DNA from: Fulvivirga marina
GTDB lineage: Bacteria > Bacteroidota > Bacteroidia > Cytophagales > Cyclobacteriaceae
Reading direction: 5' to 3'
NCBI RefSeq assembly: GCF_016775155.1
Contig: NZ_JAEUGD010000064.1
Location: 257,430 to 321,429 of the forward strand
DNA: 64,000 bases
Position 1 is the stretch's first letter. The number at the start of each line of letters is the position of its first letter. The position numbers were made by a program, and so were the translations under genes. The notes below the pieces were generated by a model. That model saw only the letters and a list, made by a program, of their open reading frames with translations, did no database searches and had not been told where the DNA came from. Shown here in pieces: positions 38,040 through 48,033 of this stretch.

Positions 38040-38242
38040 CTTTTTTCAAACCGTCGCAAAAATTATCAACATATGCTTATGGTACAAAGTTCTTTAATAA
38101 AAAATTGCCTTTTCATGTTTCTTGCTACCTTGATTTTAATTATAAATGGGAGCATTTTGCCAGTGATTTTCAAAGAGGATTTACAGAAAAACAATACTTT
38201 AGTTGATTGCAATGGATAAAACTTCCTTTCAACTAAAAAATG

Positions 38243-38273
38243 TTGTCATAGTTGCATCAACTTGATAGTTTTG
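38243..38273 (+). promoter_or_regulatory. Bacteroidota-type promoter of the gld operon
   Basis: TTG at 38243-38245, 20 nt, then TAGTTTTG at 38266-38273, an exact match to the TAnnTTTG -7 element with the usual -33 spacing. Transcription would start close to 38279-38281, about 10 nt before the gldA ATG at 38290. Confidence 0.7.
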
Positions 38274-38289
38274 CCGTTCAATAAAAGCT

Positions 38290-39216
38290 ATGTCGATAAG
38301 GGTCAAAAATTTAACCAAGGTATTCGGGACGCAAAAGGCCATCGATAATATCTCGTTCAATGTTCAGGAAGGCGAAATCCTCGGTTTTCTGGGGCCTAAT
38401 GGTGCCGGGAAATCTACCACTATGAAAATAGCCACTTGTTACCTGCCACCTGATGATGGTATGGTGGAGATTAGTGGGTATGATGTGGTAGAGCAATCTA
38501 TGGAAGTAAGAAAGCAGATTGGCTATCTTCCGGAACATAATCCGCTATACCTTGAAATGTATGTAAGGGAATATCTGGGGTTCATGGGGAAACTTCATGG
38601 TTTAAAGGGAGGTAATCTAAAGTCCAAAATTGACGATATGGTGCAACTGACTGGGCTTACCCGAGAGCAAAATAAAAAAATTGAAGCTTTGTCAAAAGGA
38701 TACAGACAGCGCGTAGGGCTTGCTCAAGCTTTGATCCATGATCCTAAAGTGCTTATACTTGATGAGCCCACAACTGGCCTCGATCCCAATCAGATCATTG
38801 AGATTAGGAATCTGATCAAAAATATAAGCAAAAACAAGACGGTTATATTTTCAACACACATCATGCAGGAAGTTCAAGCGCTTTGCGACCGTGTGGTGGT
38901 GATCAATAAAGGCAAAATTGTAGCTGATGATGCTATTGGTCAACTCAAAACATCAAAAACAAAGGTACGGATTGTTACTGCTGAGTTCTCCGAAAAGGTA
39001 GATGTAGAAAGAATTAAATCCATCGAAGGGGTGTTGAGCGTAGAAACAGATGCTGGCAATAAATACAAAATTAAGACCGATGCCGCTATAGATGCGCGTC
39101 CGGCTATATTTAAGTTCGCTTCCGAGACGGGCCTTACACTATTGGGCTTACATCAGGAGGAAGTTACTATGGAAAATGTTTTTCAGGAGCTTACCAGAAA
39201 GGAGCAAGGCGAATGA
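38290..39216 (+). CDS. gldA: Gliding motility ABC transporter ATP-binding protein GldA
   Basis: ATPase of the GldA-GldF-GldG transporter needed for gliding in Bacteroidota. Walker A GPNGAGKST, signature LSKGYRQRVGLAQAL, Walker B VLILDEPTTGLDPNQ and the H-loop STHIMQE are all present. The C-terminal 80 residues form the extra domain of the GldA/NosF type. It overlaps gldF by 4 nt. The gene order gldA-gldF-gldG contiguous in one operon is seen in Cytophagales, while Flavobacterium keeps gldA apart. Confidence 0.88.
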   Translation: MSIRVKNLTKVFGTQKAIDNISFNVQEGEILGFLGPNGAGKSTTMKIATCYLPPDDGMVEISGYDVVEQSMEVRKQIGYLPEHNPLYLEMYVREYLGFMGKLHGLKGGNLKSKIDDMVQLTGLTREQNKKIEALSKGYRQRVGLAQALIHDPKVLILDEPTTGLDPNQIIEIRNLIKNISKNKTVIFSTHIMQEVQALCDRVVVINKGKIVADDAIGQLKTSKTKVRIVTAEFSEKVDVERIKSIEGVLSVETDAGNKYKIKTDAAIDARPAIFKFASETGLTLLGLHQEEVTMENVFQELTRKEQGE

Positions 39217-39941
39217 TACAGATATTTGTTAAGGAACTCAACAGTTTCCTCAATTCCCTGATCGCTTATATTGTTATTAGCGTATTCCTTACCGGGATTG
39301 GACTCCTAATGTGGGTTTTCCCGGAAACATCTGTTCTGGAATATGGCTATGCTGATATGGAGACCTTGTTTTCCATGGGGCCATATGTTTTTATGTTTTT
39401 GATACCCGCCATTACCATGCGTATGTTTGCAGAAGAAAAGAAAGCGGGTACCATCGAGTTGTTGATCACCAAGCCGTTAACAGATTGGGATATTATTTTT
39501 GGTAAATATTTATCAGGGTTTGCTCTGGTAATATTCTCTATCGTACCTACACTTATTTATTACTGGTCAGTTTACCAATTGGGTAACCCTACAGGAAATA
39601 TTGATACGGCGGGCGTTATAGGGTCTTATATTGGGCTAATCTTGCTCGGAGGGGTATTTACTTCAATAGGTGTTTTCTCTTCAGCTATCAGTACAAACCA
39701 GATCGTGTCATTCATAATAGCAGTCTTTTTTTGCTTTATGGTATACTCTGGCTTGGGGTCTATAGCTTTAATAAACGACTGGGGAGCGTTCTCTTCATTC
39801 ATTGAACAGATGGGTATAATTTATCACTACGATGCCATGAGTAAAGGACTGATAGATACCCGCGATGTGATTTACTTTCTGAGTGTGATCACGGTCATGT
39901 TATTGTCTACAAAATTGATGCTGAGTAGTAGAAAATGGTAA
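39213..39941 (+). CDS. gldF: Gliding motility ABC transporter permease GldF
   Basis: A 242-residue membrane protein with about six hydrophobic helices; MFLIPAITMRMFAEEKKAGTIELLITKPLTDW is the conserved ABC-2 permease stretch that contacts the ATPase. It sits between gldA and gldG with overlaps of 4 and 7 nt, so the three are made together and form the inner-membrane transporter. Confidence 0.9.
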   Translation: MIQIFVKELNSFLNSLIAYIVISVFLTGIGLLMWVFPETSVLEYGYADMETLFSMGPYVFMFLIPAITMRMFAEEKKAGTIELLITKPLTDWDIIFGKYLSGFALVIFSIVPTLIYYWSVYQLGNPTGNIDTAGVIGSYIGLILLGGVFTSIGVFSSAISTNQIVSFIIAVFFCFMVYSGLGSIALINDWGAFSSFIEQMGIIYHYDAMSKGLIDTRDVIYFLSVITVMLLSTKLMLSSRKW

Positions 39942-41653
39942 ATCTGAAAAGCAGAAAATTAGAATCGGTTCTTCGGTTCCTAATTGGGATGGTTGCTGTA
40001 TTGCTATTCAATATATTGGCGTCATCCTATTTCCATAGATTTGACCTTACCGAAGAGGAGAGGTACTCCATAAAACAACCAACAAAAGACATGCTTCGGG
40101 AATTGGATGATGTGGTTTATGTTGAAGTGTATCTGGATGGAGAGCTCAACTCTGGGTTTAAAAGGTTGCAACGTGCAATTCGGGAGACGTTGGAAGAATT
40201 TCGCGTGTATTCTGGTGATAATATTCAATATACTTTTAATGATCCAAGTGCTGCTATGAGCGAAAAGGCTCGTGGCGAGTTCATGCGGGCACTTATGGCC
40301 AAGGGAATTCAGCCAACTAATATTATTGATGAAAAAAATGGAAACAGGGTAGAAAAACTTGTATTCCCAGGAGCGATTGTGTCTTATGGTGGAGTTGAGG
40401 CAGGAGTAATGTTGCTAAAGGGAAACAAGGCAGCAACGGCAGAAGAAAAACTCAACCAATCTATCGAAGGTGTTGAGTACGAACTGGCATCAACAATCAG
40501 AGGCTTGACAAGCCTGGATAGAAAAAAAATAGCCTTGGTAAAAGGGCATAATGAACTTGATTCACTTGAAATGGCCAGTTTTGCTACTGCTCTGGCGGAA
40601 TTGTATGATCTTGGTGTTGAAAACCTGAAAACTGTACCAACCGGCTACGATGCTCTTGTGATAGCCAAACCAACCAAAGCGTTTTCTGAACAGGAAAAAT
40701 ACCATTTGGATCAATATTTAATGAATGGTGGTAAGGTGCTCATGCTTATTGATAAGCTACAGGCAAACATGGATAGCGCATCAGCAGCATTTAACTATGC
40801 ATTTCCTTATGAACTCAATATTGATGATCAGTTATTTAAATATGGTGTTCGTATCAATAGCGATCTTATGATGGATAACAGTGCTGCTGGTTATCCTGTA
40901 GTTGTGGGGAATATGGGAGACCAACCGCAAATAAAGCTACAGAACTGGCCTTTCTACCCCATTATTAACCGATTTTCTGATCACGCTATTACTAGAAACA
41001 TGGATGCTGTTCTGCTTAGGTTTGGCAGTACCATAGATACAATTAAAACTCCTGGGGTGAAAAAGACACCACTAATGTACACCTCTCAGTATACACGGGT
41101 AGTGGCGGCTCCGGTTAATGTATCAGTGCAGGATTTGAGAGCTAATTTAACAGCCGAAAAGTTTGATAAAAGGTATTTGCCGGTGGCATATTTACTAGAG
41201 GGACGTTTTGAGTCTCTTTACAAAAATCGCTTCAAGCCTGAAAATATTGATGAGACCAATTTTGTTGAACGTGCCGAGGAGGGTGCTAAACTTTTAGTGG
41301 TCAGTGATGGTGATATTGCACGTAATGAAATCAATACCAGGAATAGTACCCCGCAGCCGTTGGGATTTTATCCGTTTTCTCAAAACACCTTTGCCAATCA
41401 AGATTTTTTGATGAACGTGATAGCTTATCTTATAGATGACGAAGGTATAATTACGGCAAGGAATAAGGAAATAAAAATAAGGCCTTTAGATAAGGTTAAG
41501 GTAAGCAACGAAAAGACGACATGGCAAGTCATTAATATGGTGATACCCGTTTTGTTGCTCATTGTCTATGGTATGTTAAGGTTCTATTGGAGAAAAAAGA
41601 AGTATACCGGGTTTGGTACAGAAGAGACTCATGCAAAAAAAGAGAAATATTAA
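39935..41653 (+). CDS. gldG: Gliding motility-associated ABC transporter protein GldG
   Basis: A 572-residue protein with one membrane helix at each end (about residues 11-30 and 535-555, VINMVIPVLLLIVYGMLRFYW) and a large periplasmic part, as in GldG/DUF4350-type proteins. HRFDLTEEERYSIKQPTKDML right after the first helix is the familiar GldG start. The stop lies inside the following DUF4340-like gene. Confidence 0.9.
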   Translation: MVNLKSRKLESVLRFLIGMVAVLLFNILASSYFHRFDLTEEERYSIKQPTKDMLRELDDVVYVEVYLDGELNSGFKRLQRAIRETLEEFRVYSGDNIQYTFNDPSAAMSEKARGEFMRALMAKGIQPTNIIDEKNGNRVEKLVFPGAIVSYGGVEAGVMLLKGNKAATAEEKLNQSIEGVEYELASTIRGLTSLDRKKIALVKGHNELDSLEMASFATALAELYDLGVENLKTVPTGYDALVIAKPTKAFSEQEKYHLDQYLMNGGKVLMLIDKLQANMDSASAAFNYAFPYELNIDDQLFKYGVRINSDLMMDNSAAGYPVVVGNMGDQPQIKLQNWPFYPIINRFSDHAITRNMDAVLLRFGSTIDTIKTPGVKKTPLMYTSQYTRVVAAPVNVSVQDLRANLTAEKFDKRYLPVAYLLEGRFESLYKNRFKPENIDETNFVERAEEGAKLLVVSDGDIARNEINTRNSTPQPLGFYPFSQNTFANQDFLMNVIAYLIDDEGIITARNKEIKIRPLDKVKVSNEKTTWQVINMVIPVLLLIVYGMLRFYWRKKKYTGFGTEETHAKKEKY

Positions 41654-42590
41654 ACTTATCCTTGTTCTGATAGTCCTTATACTTTCAGCAATATCTGCAT
41701 ACTTTATAACGAGACCTGCAGATAAGCTAAAAGTAAGCAGGGACATTTTTTCATATGAAGATCCTTCATCTATTGATAAAGTAGTGTTTACGGATGTATC
41801 TGGAGAGCATCAATTGACGTTTGAAGGAAGTCAATGGAAAATAGGAAGGGAGTATAAAGCTGATCCACAGCGTGTAAGTGTACTGTTTGCTATACTGAAG
41901 CAAATGCGTGTGAGAAGAAAGGTGTCGAAGCAGCAAGAGGAAACTATTGAACAAAAATTTAAAGAAGCCGGTACTAGGGTAGCCTTTTATGAAGGAGACC
42001 AGATTGTTCACAGTTTTTATGTCTGGGGGGATAAGGATAGCGGATTAACTTATTTGACAAGAGATGAGAAAGGACAGGCATATATTGTTGAGATACCTGG
42101 TTACAGAAGTTTTTTAGCGGGTATTTACCAACTAGATAAAAATGGGTGGCGTGATCCCCTTGTATTTACGATTAACTGGTCTAATTTGAGTAGTGTACAA
42201 GTAGTGTATCCTGATAAAGAGGACCTTGGATTTTCGGTGAAGTATGCTGACAGGTTTTATGCCATTCCTGAAATACAGGAAACAGACACTACAAAACTGA
42301 CTGATTTTTTGGATAATGTGTCGCTTTTATTTGTCAATGACTTCCTTAGCAAAGATGAGGAGAAAGAATATAGTGAAATTATCAATACTGGACCTCAGGC
42401 CCTCTTTAAAATTGAAGATGTCGGAAGAAATGTATACACACTAGAAGTATATGGGATGTTGCCGGGAGGAAAGGAGGTCGTAGGTAGAATTGACTCTGCT
42501 GACTATGCAGTTTTTGATGCTGAAAAGGTCAAAAAGATCATGAGACCAAAAAGTTTCTTTATTAAAAAAGAAACTGCGGATATAAAGTAG
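41631..42590 (+). CDS. DUF4340-like membrane-anchored protein
   Basis: A protein of 319 residues with a single N-terminal anchor (LILVLIVLILSAISAYFI) and a beta-rich outside part with internal repeats of the DUF4340 kind (SIDKVVFTDVSGEHQLTFEG, LSSVQVVYPDKEDLGFSV). I choose the ATG at 41631 over one 18 nt earlier because AGAAGAG precedes it; it overlaps gldG by 23 nt. Such proteins often follow gldG-type genes, so it probably assists the same transporter. Confidence 0.7.
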   Translation: MQKKRNIKLILVLIVLILSAISAYFITRPADKLKVSRDIFSYEDPSSIDKVVFTDVSGEHQLTFEGSQWKIGREYKADPQRVSVLFAILKQMRVRRKVSKQQEETIEQKFKEAGTRVAFYEGDQIVHSFYVWGDKDSGLTYLTRDEKGQAYIVEIPGYRSFLAGIYQLDKNGWRDPLVFTINWSNLSSVQVVYPDKEDLGFSVKYADRFYAIPEIQETDTTKLTDFLDNVSLLFVNDFLSKDEEKEYSEIINTGPQALFKIEDVGRNVYTLEVYGMLPGGKEVVGRIDSADYAVFDAEKVKKIMRPKSFFIKKETADIK

Positions 42591-42666
42591 GATCACGTTT
42601 CCTAAAAATGATTTTATTTTTAACTTTACCGAGTTTTAAACTTAACCATCGTAATCATTATTTGTA

Positions 42667-43791
42667 ATGAAATTTATCGTCTCTTCATCAGCACTTTTAA
42701 AGCAACTTTCCGGTATTAACGGTGTAATTACTACTAATCCGGTAGTGCCAATTCTAGAAAATTTTCTATTTGAAATAAGTGAGGGCAAGTTGACGGTGAC
42801 AGCTTCTGACCTGCAAACCTCTATGATTACAGAACTTGAGGTGGAGTCTAAAGAAGATGGAAGCATAGCGGTACCGGCAAGAATATTGCTCGAAACCCTT
42901 AAAAACCTTCCAGAACAGCCCGTGACCTTCACAATAGATGAGGAGACCTATAGTGTTGAGATCAGTTCTGATAATGGTCGTTATAAGCTTGCCGGTGAAA
43001 ATGCTACGGATTTTCCAAAAGTCCCGGCGGTATCCGATGATTTCTCAGTGGATATGTCAACCTCAGTATTAAGTGCGGCGATAAATAATACCATATTTGC
43101 TACCAGCAATGATGAGCTTCGTCCAGCCATGACAGGTGTTTATATGAACCTGACAGATACAAATACTACATTTGTTTCTACCGATGGACACCGTTTAATA
43201 CGTTACCGAAGGGTAGATGTGGCTTCCGATAATGGTAATGCTATTATCATCCCTAGAAAGGCACTGAACTTATTAAAGTCTACGTTGCCAACAGAAAATA
43301 CCAATGTGACTGTTGAGTTTAATGTATCCAACGCTTTTTTTAAGTTCAACAATATCAAAATGATTTGTAGGTTGATCGATGAGCGTTTTCCTGATTATGA
43401 AAATGTGATCCCTTCCGGCAATGACAATAAAATGACCATTGACCGTGTTGAGCTTTTAAGCTCCTTAAAAAGGATTGCGATTTATGCTAATAAAACAACC
43501 CACCAGGTAAGATTGAAAATTACCGGCAGTGAGCTTCAAATCTCAGCAGAGGATCTTGACTTTGCTAATGAGGCTAATGAAAGACTTTCTTGTGAGCATG
43601 ATGGAGGGGATATAGAGATCGGCTTCAATGCTAAATTTTTGATAGAGATGCTTAATAATGTTGACTCTGATAAAGTGGAACTTCATCTGTCTGAGCCAAA
43701 TAAAGCTGGTTTATTGATACCCACTGATAAGGATGATAACGAAGATATTCTGATGCTGGTAATGCCGGTTATGCTGAATAACTACGTTTAG
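42667..43791 (+). CDS. dnaN: DNA polymerase III sliding clamp (beta subunit)
   Basis: A 374-residue ring-forming clamp that tethers DNA polymerase III to DNA. Start MKFIVSSSALLKQLSGINGV, internal SNDELRPAMTGVYMNL and end EDILMLVMPVMLNNYV are typical, with the three-domain length. It has its own 76-nt gap behind the gld operon and a strong terminator after it. The location away from dnaA is usual for Bacteroidota. Confidence 0.96.
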   Translation: MKFIVSSSALLKQLSGINGVITTNPVVPILENFLFEISEGKLTVTASDLQTSMITELEVESKEDGSIAVPARILLETLKNLPEQPVTFTIDEETYSVEISSDNGRYKLAGENATDFPKVPAVSDDFSVDMSTSVLSAAINNTIFATSNDELRPAMTGVYMNLTDTNTTFVSTDGHRLIRYRRVDVASDNGNAIIIPRKALNLLKSTLPTENTNVTVEFNVSNAFFKFNNIKMICRLIDERFPDYENVIPSGNDNKMTIDRVELLSSLKRIAIYANKTTHQVRLKITGSELQISAEDLDFANEANERLSCEHDGGDIEIGFNAKFLIEMLNNVDSDKVELHLSEPNKAGLLIPTDKDDNEDILMLVMPVMLNNYV

Positions 43792-43815
43792 AAAACCTAA
43801 ATGTGAAAATAATTT

Positions 43816-43849
43816 AAAAGAGGCAGTACCAACGGTACTGCCTCTTTTT
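43816..43849. terminator. Bidirectional terminator between dnaN and the aromatic operon
   Basis: AAAAGAGGCAGTACC, loop AAC, GGTACTGCCTCTTTTT: a near-perfect 15-bp hairpin with T-runs on both strands, placed between the dnaN end and the convergent end of the DAHP synthase gene. Confidence 0.9.
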
Positions 43850-43938
43850 GTTTTGACTTAATCAAGATTCGTCAAGCCTTCTGGCTATCCTAAGATGGGA
43901 AAATGCCTCCTTGGTGCTTTGAGATAGAGTTCAAAAGT

Positions 43939-45051
43939 TTATGACTTAACCAAAGGGGACTCATTCATAATCTTAGTTTGTTGACTGATCGACTCTTTAT
44001 GGATAATCCTTAAAAGCTTTTCTGTAAACTCTTCGCTTAGCCCAAGTGCAGAGGCAAGACTCTTTCTTTGTTTAATGATAGTGTCCCATCTACTCACCTG
44101 TAGGATCGTTACCTGGTTATCTCGTTTGTATTTACCAATTTCTACAGCAATTTTCATCCTGTTACCCAACTTTTGGAATATCTCCTCATCGATTTCATCG
44201 ATCTGATGTCTTAGTTCGTCTAGTCTTGACATGAACTCTTGATTTTCAGTAGTCTTGCTGCGTACAATCAACTCACTGAGCAAACGGTTGAGTGTGGCGG
44301 GAGTAACTTGTTGCTTCGCATCACTCCATGCGCTGTCAGGTGACATGTGACTTTCGATCATCAATCCATCCATTTCCAGATCAAGTGCTTTTTGAGCGAT
44401 CATACCTAGTAGATCTCTATTACCAGAAATATGGCTAGGGTCGCAAATAATAGGTAGTTCAGGGAATCTACGTTTCAGTTCGATAGGGAACTCCCATTTG
44501 GGAACATTACGGTAAGAAGTTTTTTCAAAAGAAGAGAATCCACGATGGATAGCTGCCAGACGCTTTATCCCTGCCTGGTTGATGCGTTCAAGCGCTCCAA
44601 TCCACAGTTCGAGGTCTGGATTTAGCGGATTTTTTACCATTACAGGTATATCCACACCATTAAGAGCATCGGCAATTTCCTGTACGGAGAATGGGTTTAC
44701 TGTAGTACGGGCACCAATCCATAAGATGTCAACACCATGCTTTAAGGCTTCTTCGGTATGCTTGGCATTGGCAACTTCTGTTGAAACAGGGAGGCCAGTC
44801 TCTTTTCCAGCGGCTTTGATCCACTTTAGCCCCTCTTCTCCAACACCTTCAAAGGAATTTGGCCTGGTGCGTGGTTTCCAGATTCCCGCTCTGAGTACAT
44901 CTACTTTACCGGTAGCTGCTAGTGAAGTGGCGGTAGAGATTACCTGTTCTTCAGTTTCGGCACTGCAAGGCCCACTGATTATGGCCGGTCGATTGCCTTT
45001 AGATAGCCAAGATAGATCGCTGGAGATGTCAAGTTGCTTTTTCATGTTCAA
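43939..45051 (-). CDS. Bifunctional DAHP synthase / chorismate mutase
   Basis: First enzyme of the shikimate pathway (erythrose 4-phosphate plus PEP) fused to the enzyme turning chorismate into prephenate. Residues about 1-260 form a KdsA-like class I synthase with AIISGPCSAETEEQ, WKPRTRPNSFEGVG and CDPSHISGNRDL; residues about 275-360 are a type II chorismate mutase (LDELRHQIDEIDEEIFQKLG, KYKRDN, WDTIIKQR). The fusion is standard in Bacteroidota. Its start lies 23 nt inside tyrA; a second Met 6 nt later is possible. Last gene of an attenuated operon, so expression should follow Phe/Tyr supply. Confidence 0.92.
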   Translation of the reverse strand: MNMKKQLDISSDLSWLSKGNRPAIISGPCSAETEEQVISTATSLAATGKVDVLRAGIWKPRTRPNSFEGVGEEGLKWIKAAGKETGLPVSTEVANAKHTEEALKHGVDILWIGARTTVNPFSVQEIADALNGVDIPVMVKNPLNPDLELWIGALERINQAGIKRLAAIHRGFSSFEKTSYRNVPKWEFPIELKRRFPELPIICDPSHISGNRDLLGMIAQKALDLEMDGLMIESHMSPDSAWSDAKQQVTPATLNRLLSELIVRSKTTENQEFMSRLDELRHQIDEIDEEIFQKLGNRMKIAVEIGKYKRDNQVTILQVSRWDTIIKQRKSLASALGLSEEFTEKLLRIIHKESISQQTKIMNESPLVKS

Positions 45052-45922
45052 TAGTGTTTTTGTTTTCTTCTTTTACTTTACCGTCTAAAATTCTTCTGAT
45101 ATCGTTAGCTTTTGTCATCAGCATATGGATATCTTCTTGTTTGTTATGCTTTAAAAATGTCTTAAAGTCGTGAAGCTGATCAATGTATTCGTCCAATGCG
45201 CGTTCGAGATATGCCGAATTGTGCTGGAATATTGGTTTCCACATATCTGGAGAGCTTTTTGCCAGTCTGACTGTTGAACTGAAACCTGACCCTGCCATAT
45301 CAAATATGTTTTTTTCACTCTCTTCAATATTGAGCACTGTCAGGGCGAGTGCAAATGAACTGATGTGGGAGAGATGAGAAACATAAGCAATGTGTTTGTC
45401 ATGCTCATCTGCATCCATGTAGTTAAGGTTCATGCCCAGGAGCTTGTATACATTTTCAACTACTATCAGGGCATCACTATCAGACTCATTCTTATTGCAA
45501 ATAATGCCTGTCTTGTTTTGAAATAACCCTTCTATGGCTGCTTCTGGTCCACTGTTTTCCGTTCCGGCTATGGGGTGTCCTGCTACAAACCGGCCTCTCA
45601 TTTTATGGTTCTTAACCACTTCACATATTCCTCCCTTGGTAGAGCCAACATCAGTTACTATTTGCGTTTTATCAATATTTTCTAAAATGTCTAAGACAAC
45701 ATGCTTTGCCGAATCTACCGGTATCGAAATAATTATCAGATCCGCTTTGGCCAATGCGACATCCAGCGCTACAATTTCATCTACTAATCCGGACCTTAAG
45801 GCCTCTTTGCTATGGACGGGGTTAAGGTCCACACCAAATACCTTTCCGATATAATTCGTCTTTCTGAGGTCTTTAACCATACTTCCGCCAATAAGGCCTA
45901 TTCCTATTACTGCCATATTCAT
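45029..45922 (-). CDS. tyrA: Prephenate dehydrogenase
   Basis: A 297-residue NAD-dependent enzyme making 4-hydroxyphenylpyruvate for tyrosine. It begins with the Rossmann motif VIGIGLIGGSM and has the prephenate-site stretch GHPIAGTENSGPEAA and YVSHLSHISSFALAL. There is no ACT domain. It overlaps the aminotransferase stop by 4 nt upstream and DAHP synthase by 23 nt downstream, so all are co-translated. Confidence 0.92.
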   Translation of the reverse strand: MNMAVIGIGLIGGSMVKDLRKTNYIGKVFGVDLNPVHSKEALRSGLVDEIVALDVALAKADLIIISIPVDSAKHVVLDILENIDKTQIVTDVGSTKGGICEVVKNHKMRGRFVAGHPIAGTENSGPEAAIEGLFQNKTGIICNKNESDSDALIVVENVYKLLGMNLNYMDADEHDKHIAYVSHLSHISSFALALTVLNIEESEKNIFDMAGSGFSSTVRLAKSSPDMWKPIFQHNSAYLERALDEYIDQLHDFKTFLKHNKQEDIHMLMTKANDIRRILDGKVKEENKNTIEHEKAT

Positions 45923-47109
45923 ATCGCTTCTTCCTTTTCCTTTTGCGCTATTTTAAAGGCTTTGATTCTGGTTAATGCCAGGTCTATATTTTGTTCGTTG
46001 CTACAAAGTGATGCTCTCAGGTAGCGTTCTCCGTTTTTCCCAAATATCTTTCCGGGAGTAATAAATACTTCTGCATTAAAGATCAGATCGTCTACCAGCT
46101 CTTCTACATTGGCTATATGATCGGGGATTCTCGCCCATACAAAGAGTCCTACCTGCTCAGGGTTGTATGTGCATTCCAATAAATCAAATAATTTAAAGAT
46201 CAGACTTTGTCTTTTTTTGTATTGTTCATTTAGTTCTCTGAACCACTCCTCACCCAAAAGCAAGGCTTTCGCTGCTGCCATTTGAAGAGGGTAGAACATG
46301 CCCGAATCTGCATTTGACTTTATACCTAGGATAGTCTCGATATATGATGATTTACCACATACCCAGCCTAGTCTCCAACCAGCCATATTATGTGACTTGC
46401 TGAGGGAATTTAATTCCAGAGCCACATCTTCTGCACCTTCTACCTGAAATATGCTAAATGGCTTGTCGATCAGTATTCTGCTATATGGGTTGTCGTTAAT
46501 GATCAGAAATTTATGTGCTTTGGCAAGTTTTATCAATGCTCTAATTACTTCCATATCTGGTTCCGCTCCTGTTGGCATGTGTGGAAAGTTAATCCACATC
46601 AGTTTTACCTTACTCAGGTCCATCTTTTCAATACTTTCGATATTAAGCTGATAGTTATTATCTTCAAGTAAATCATAAACTTCAGTTTTTGCACCCGCTA
46701 GCTCTGAAACTGAACTATAGGTGGGGTATCCAGGGTCTGGTATCAAAACGGTATCTCCAGGGTTAATAAAAGCCTGAGTTATATGTGTTATCCCTTCTTT
46801 TGAGCCCATTAAGGGCAGTATCTCCTGTTTAGGGTCAAATGATACATCATAAGCAGATTGATAATAGGAACTAATGGCCTCCCTTAGTGTATCAATGCCT
46901 TTATAGCTTTGATAACCATGGATTCCCTTGTTGATTGCACCTTGAGTTAGCGTTTCTACAACAGTTTCATGAGGAGCCAGGTCAGGACTTCCGATAGCCA
47001 TATTAAGGATATCCATGCCCTTATCATTCAGTTCCTTGATCTGACGTAACTTAGAGGAAAAGTAGTATTCCTTTACGCTGTTTAGTCTTTCTGCTTTACT
47101 GATGATCAT
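45919..47109 (-). CDS. Class I/II pyridoxal-phosphate aminotransferase
   Basis: A 396-residue fold-type I aminotransferase. The PLP lysine is in SLSKSHNMAGWRLGW; NMAIGSPDLAPHE near the start, YPTYSSVSELAGA and NDNPYSRILID are family landmarks. Its place between pheA and tyrA indicates the last step to phenylalanine or tyrosine, or prephenate transamination, although the sequence type is also seen in LL-diaminopimelate-like enzymes. Confidence 0.87.
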   Translation of the reverse strand: MIISKAERLNSVKEYYFSSKLRQIKELNDKGMDILNMAIGSPDLAPHETVVETLTQGAINKGIHGYQSYKGIDTLREAISSYYQSAYDVSFDPKQEILPLMGSKEGITHITQAFINPGDTVLIPDPGYPTYSSVSELAGAKTEVYDLLEDNNYQLNIESIEKMDLSKVKLMWINFPHMPTGAEPDMEVIRALIKLAKAHKFLIINDNPYSRILIDKPFSIFQVEGAEDVALELNSLSKSHNMAGWRLGWVCGKSSYIETILGIKSNADSGMFYPLQMAAAKALLLGEEWFRELNEQYKKRQSLIFKLFDLLECTYNPEQVGLFVWARIPDHIANVEELVDDLIFNAEVFITPGKIFGKNGERYLRASLCSNEQNIDLALTRIKAFKIAQKEKEEAI

Positions 47110-47118
47110 GATTATATG

Positions 47119-47946
47119 TTATTGATTTAATTCAAATGATGACTTTTTGTATTCTCCGAGCAGGCTAAGTGCGCGGGTTTTTGTCTCCACTTCGGCAAGT
47201 GCACTTTGGTACCTGTCATAGTCGGCCCACTCTACATCTATATGGAAGTCGTATTCATATGGGGCCCCAATGATTGGAATGCTTTGGATTTTGGTAAGGT
47301 TGACCTCGTTTTCTTTGAAAGCAACCAACACATTAGCCAAACTTCCTACTTCATTTCCAAGTTGAAGCCGGAGAGAGGCCTTATTATTACCCAGGCTTTT
47401 ATCATCTTCTCTTCCTAGTATCAGAAACCGTGTAAAATTCTGCTTATGGGTCTCAATACCTTCTTGCTTAATTTCCAGATTGTAGAGTTCTGAGCAAATT
47501 TTTGATGCGATGATGGCCTTAGAAGTGTCAGATGAAAGTGACAGGTTACGGGCACTTTCAGCGGTATCATTAGACTCTTTACAAGTGGCGTTTAAGTTTT
47601 TGTGGATGTATTCCTGACATTGTTGAAGTGCAATTGGATGAGACTCCACAACAGAAATATCTGATATAGCTACTCCCGGGATAGTCATCAGATTCATTTT
47701 GATGTTAAGGTAAACCTCCCCAATTACATAAAACCCGTATTCGTGAATTAATGTGTAGTTGCCGAGAATACTACCTGCGATTGAGTTTTCAATAGCCATT
47801 AAGGCCTTGTCGGCAATACTGCTCTTTAGAGTATCGCAGAGGCTTTTAAATGTATCACACTCAACGATTTCTATGGTGTCACCAAAATGCTTTAGAGCTG
47901 CTGCCTCGTGGAATGCTCCTCTTATGCCTTGTATTGCTATTTTCAT
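47119..47946 (-). CDS. pheA: Prephenate dehydratase
   Basis: Converts prephenate to phenylpyruvate. The N-terminal two-lobed domain shows MKIAIQGIRGAFHEAAALKH, ENSIAGSI and SHPIALQQCQEY, and residues about 190-270 form the ACT regulatory domain (LGNEVGSLANVLVAF, NLTKIQSIP) that normally binds Phe. I choose the ATG at 47946 instead of an upstream one at 47979, because the earlier start would lie in the T-run of the attenuator. First structural gene of the aromatic operon, preceded by leader peptide and terminator. Confidence 0.9.
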   Translation of the reverse strand: MKIAIQGIRGAFHEAAALKHFGDTIEIVECDTFKSLCDTLKSSIADKALMAIENSIAGSILGNYTLIHEYGFYVIGEVYLNIKMNLMTIPGVAISDISVVESHPIALQQCQEYIHKNLNATCKESNDTAESARNLSLSSDTSKAIIASKICSELYNLEIKQEGIETHKQNFTRFLILGREDDKSLGNNKASLRLQLGNEVGSLANVLVAFKENEVNLTKIQSIPIIGAPYEYDFHIDVEWADYDRYQSALAEVETKTRALSLLGEYKKSSFELNQ

Positions 47947-47977
47947 TTTCGTTTTGTTGTCGTGTTTAAAACCAGGC

Positions 47978-48010
47978 AAAAAAAAAGCCCTTCGGTTAAG
48001 AAGGGCTTTT
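47978..48010 (-). terminator. Attenuator terminator before pheA
   Basis: Minus strand: AAAAGCCCTTC, loop TTAACC, GAAGGGCTTTT and further T (9 in all). The 5' arm AGCCCTTCTT is also the exact complement of AAGAAGGGCT inside the end of the leader peptide frame (about 48048-48057), so an antiterminator can form instead. It lies 31 nt before the pheA start. Confidence 0.88.
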
Positions 48011-48033
48011 AGATGCTATATGTCATTTAGAGT

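Noticed and set aside
44579-45088. 169-codon plus-strand frame opposite DAHP synthase
   Set aside because: The minus strand carries a clear enzyme with all motifs; the antisense frame has no recognisable features.
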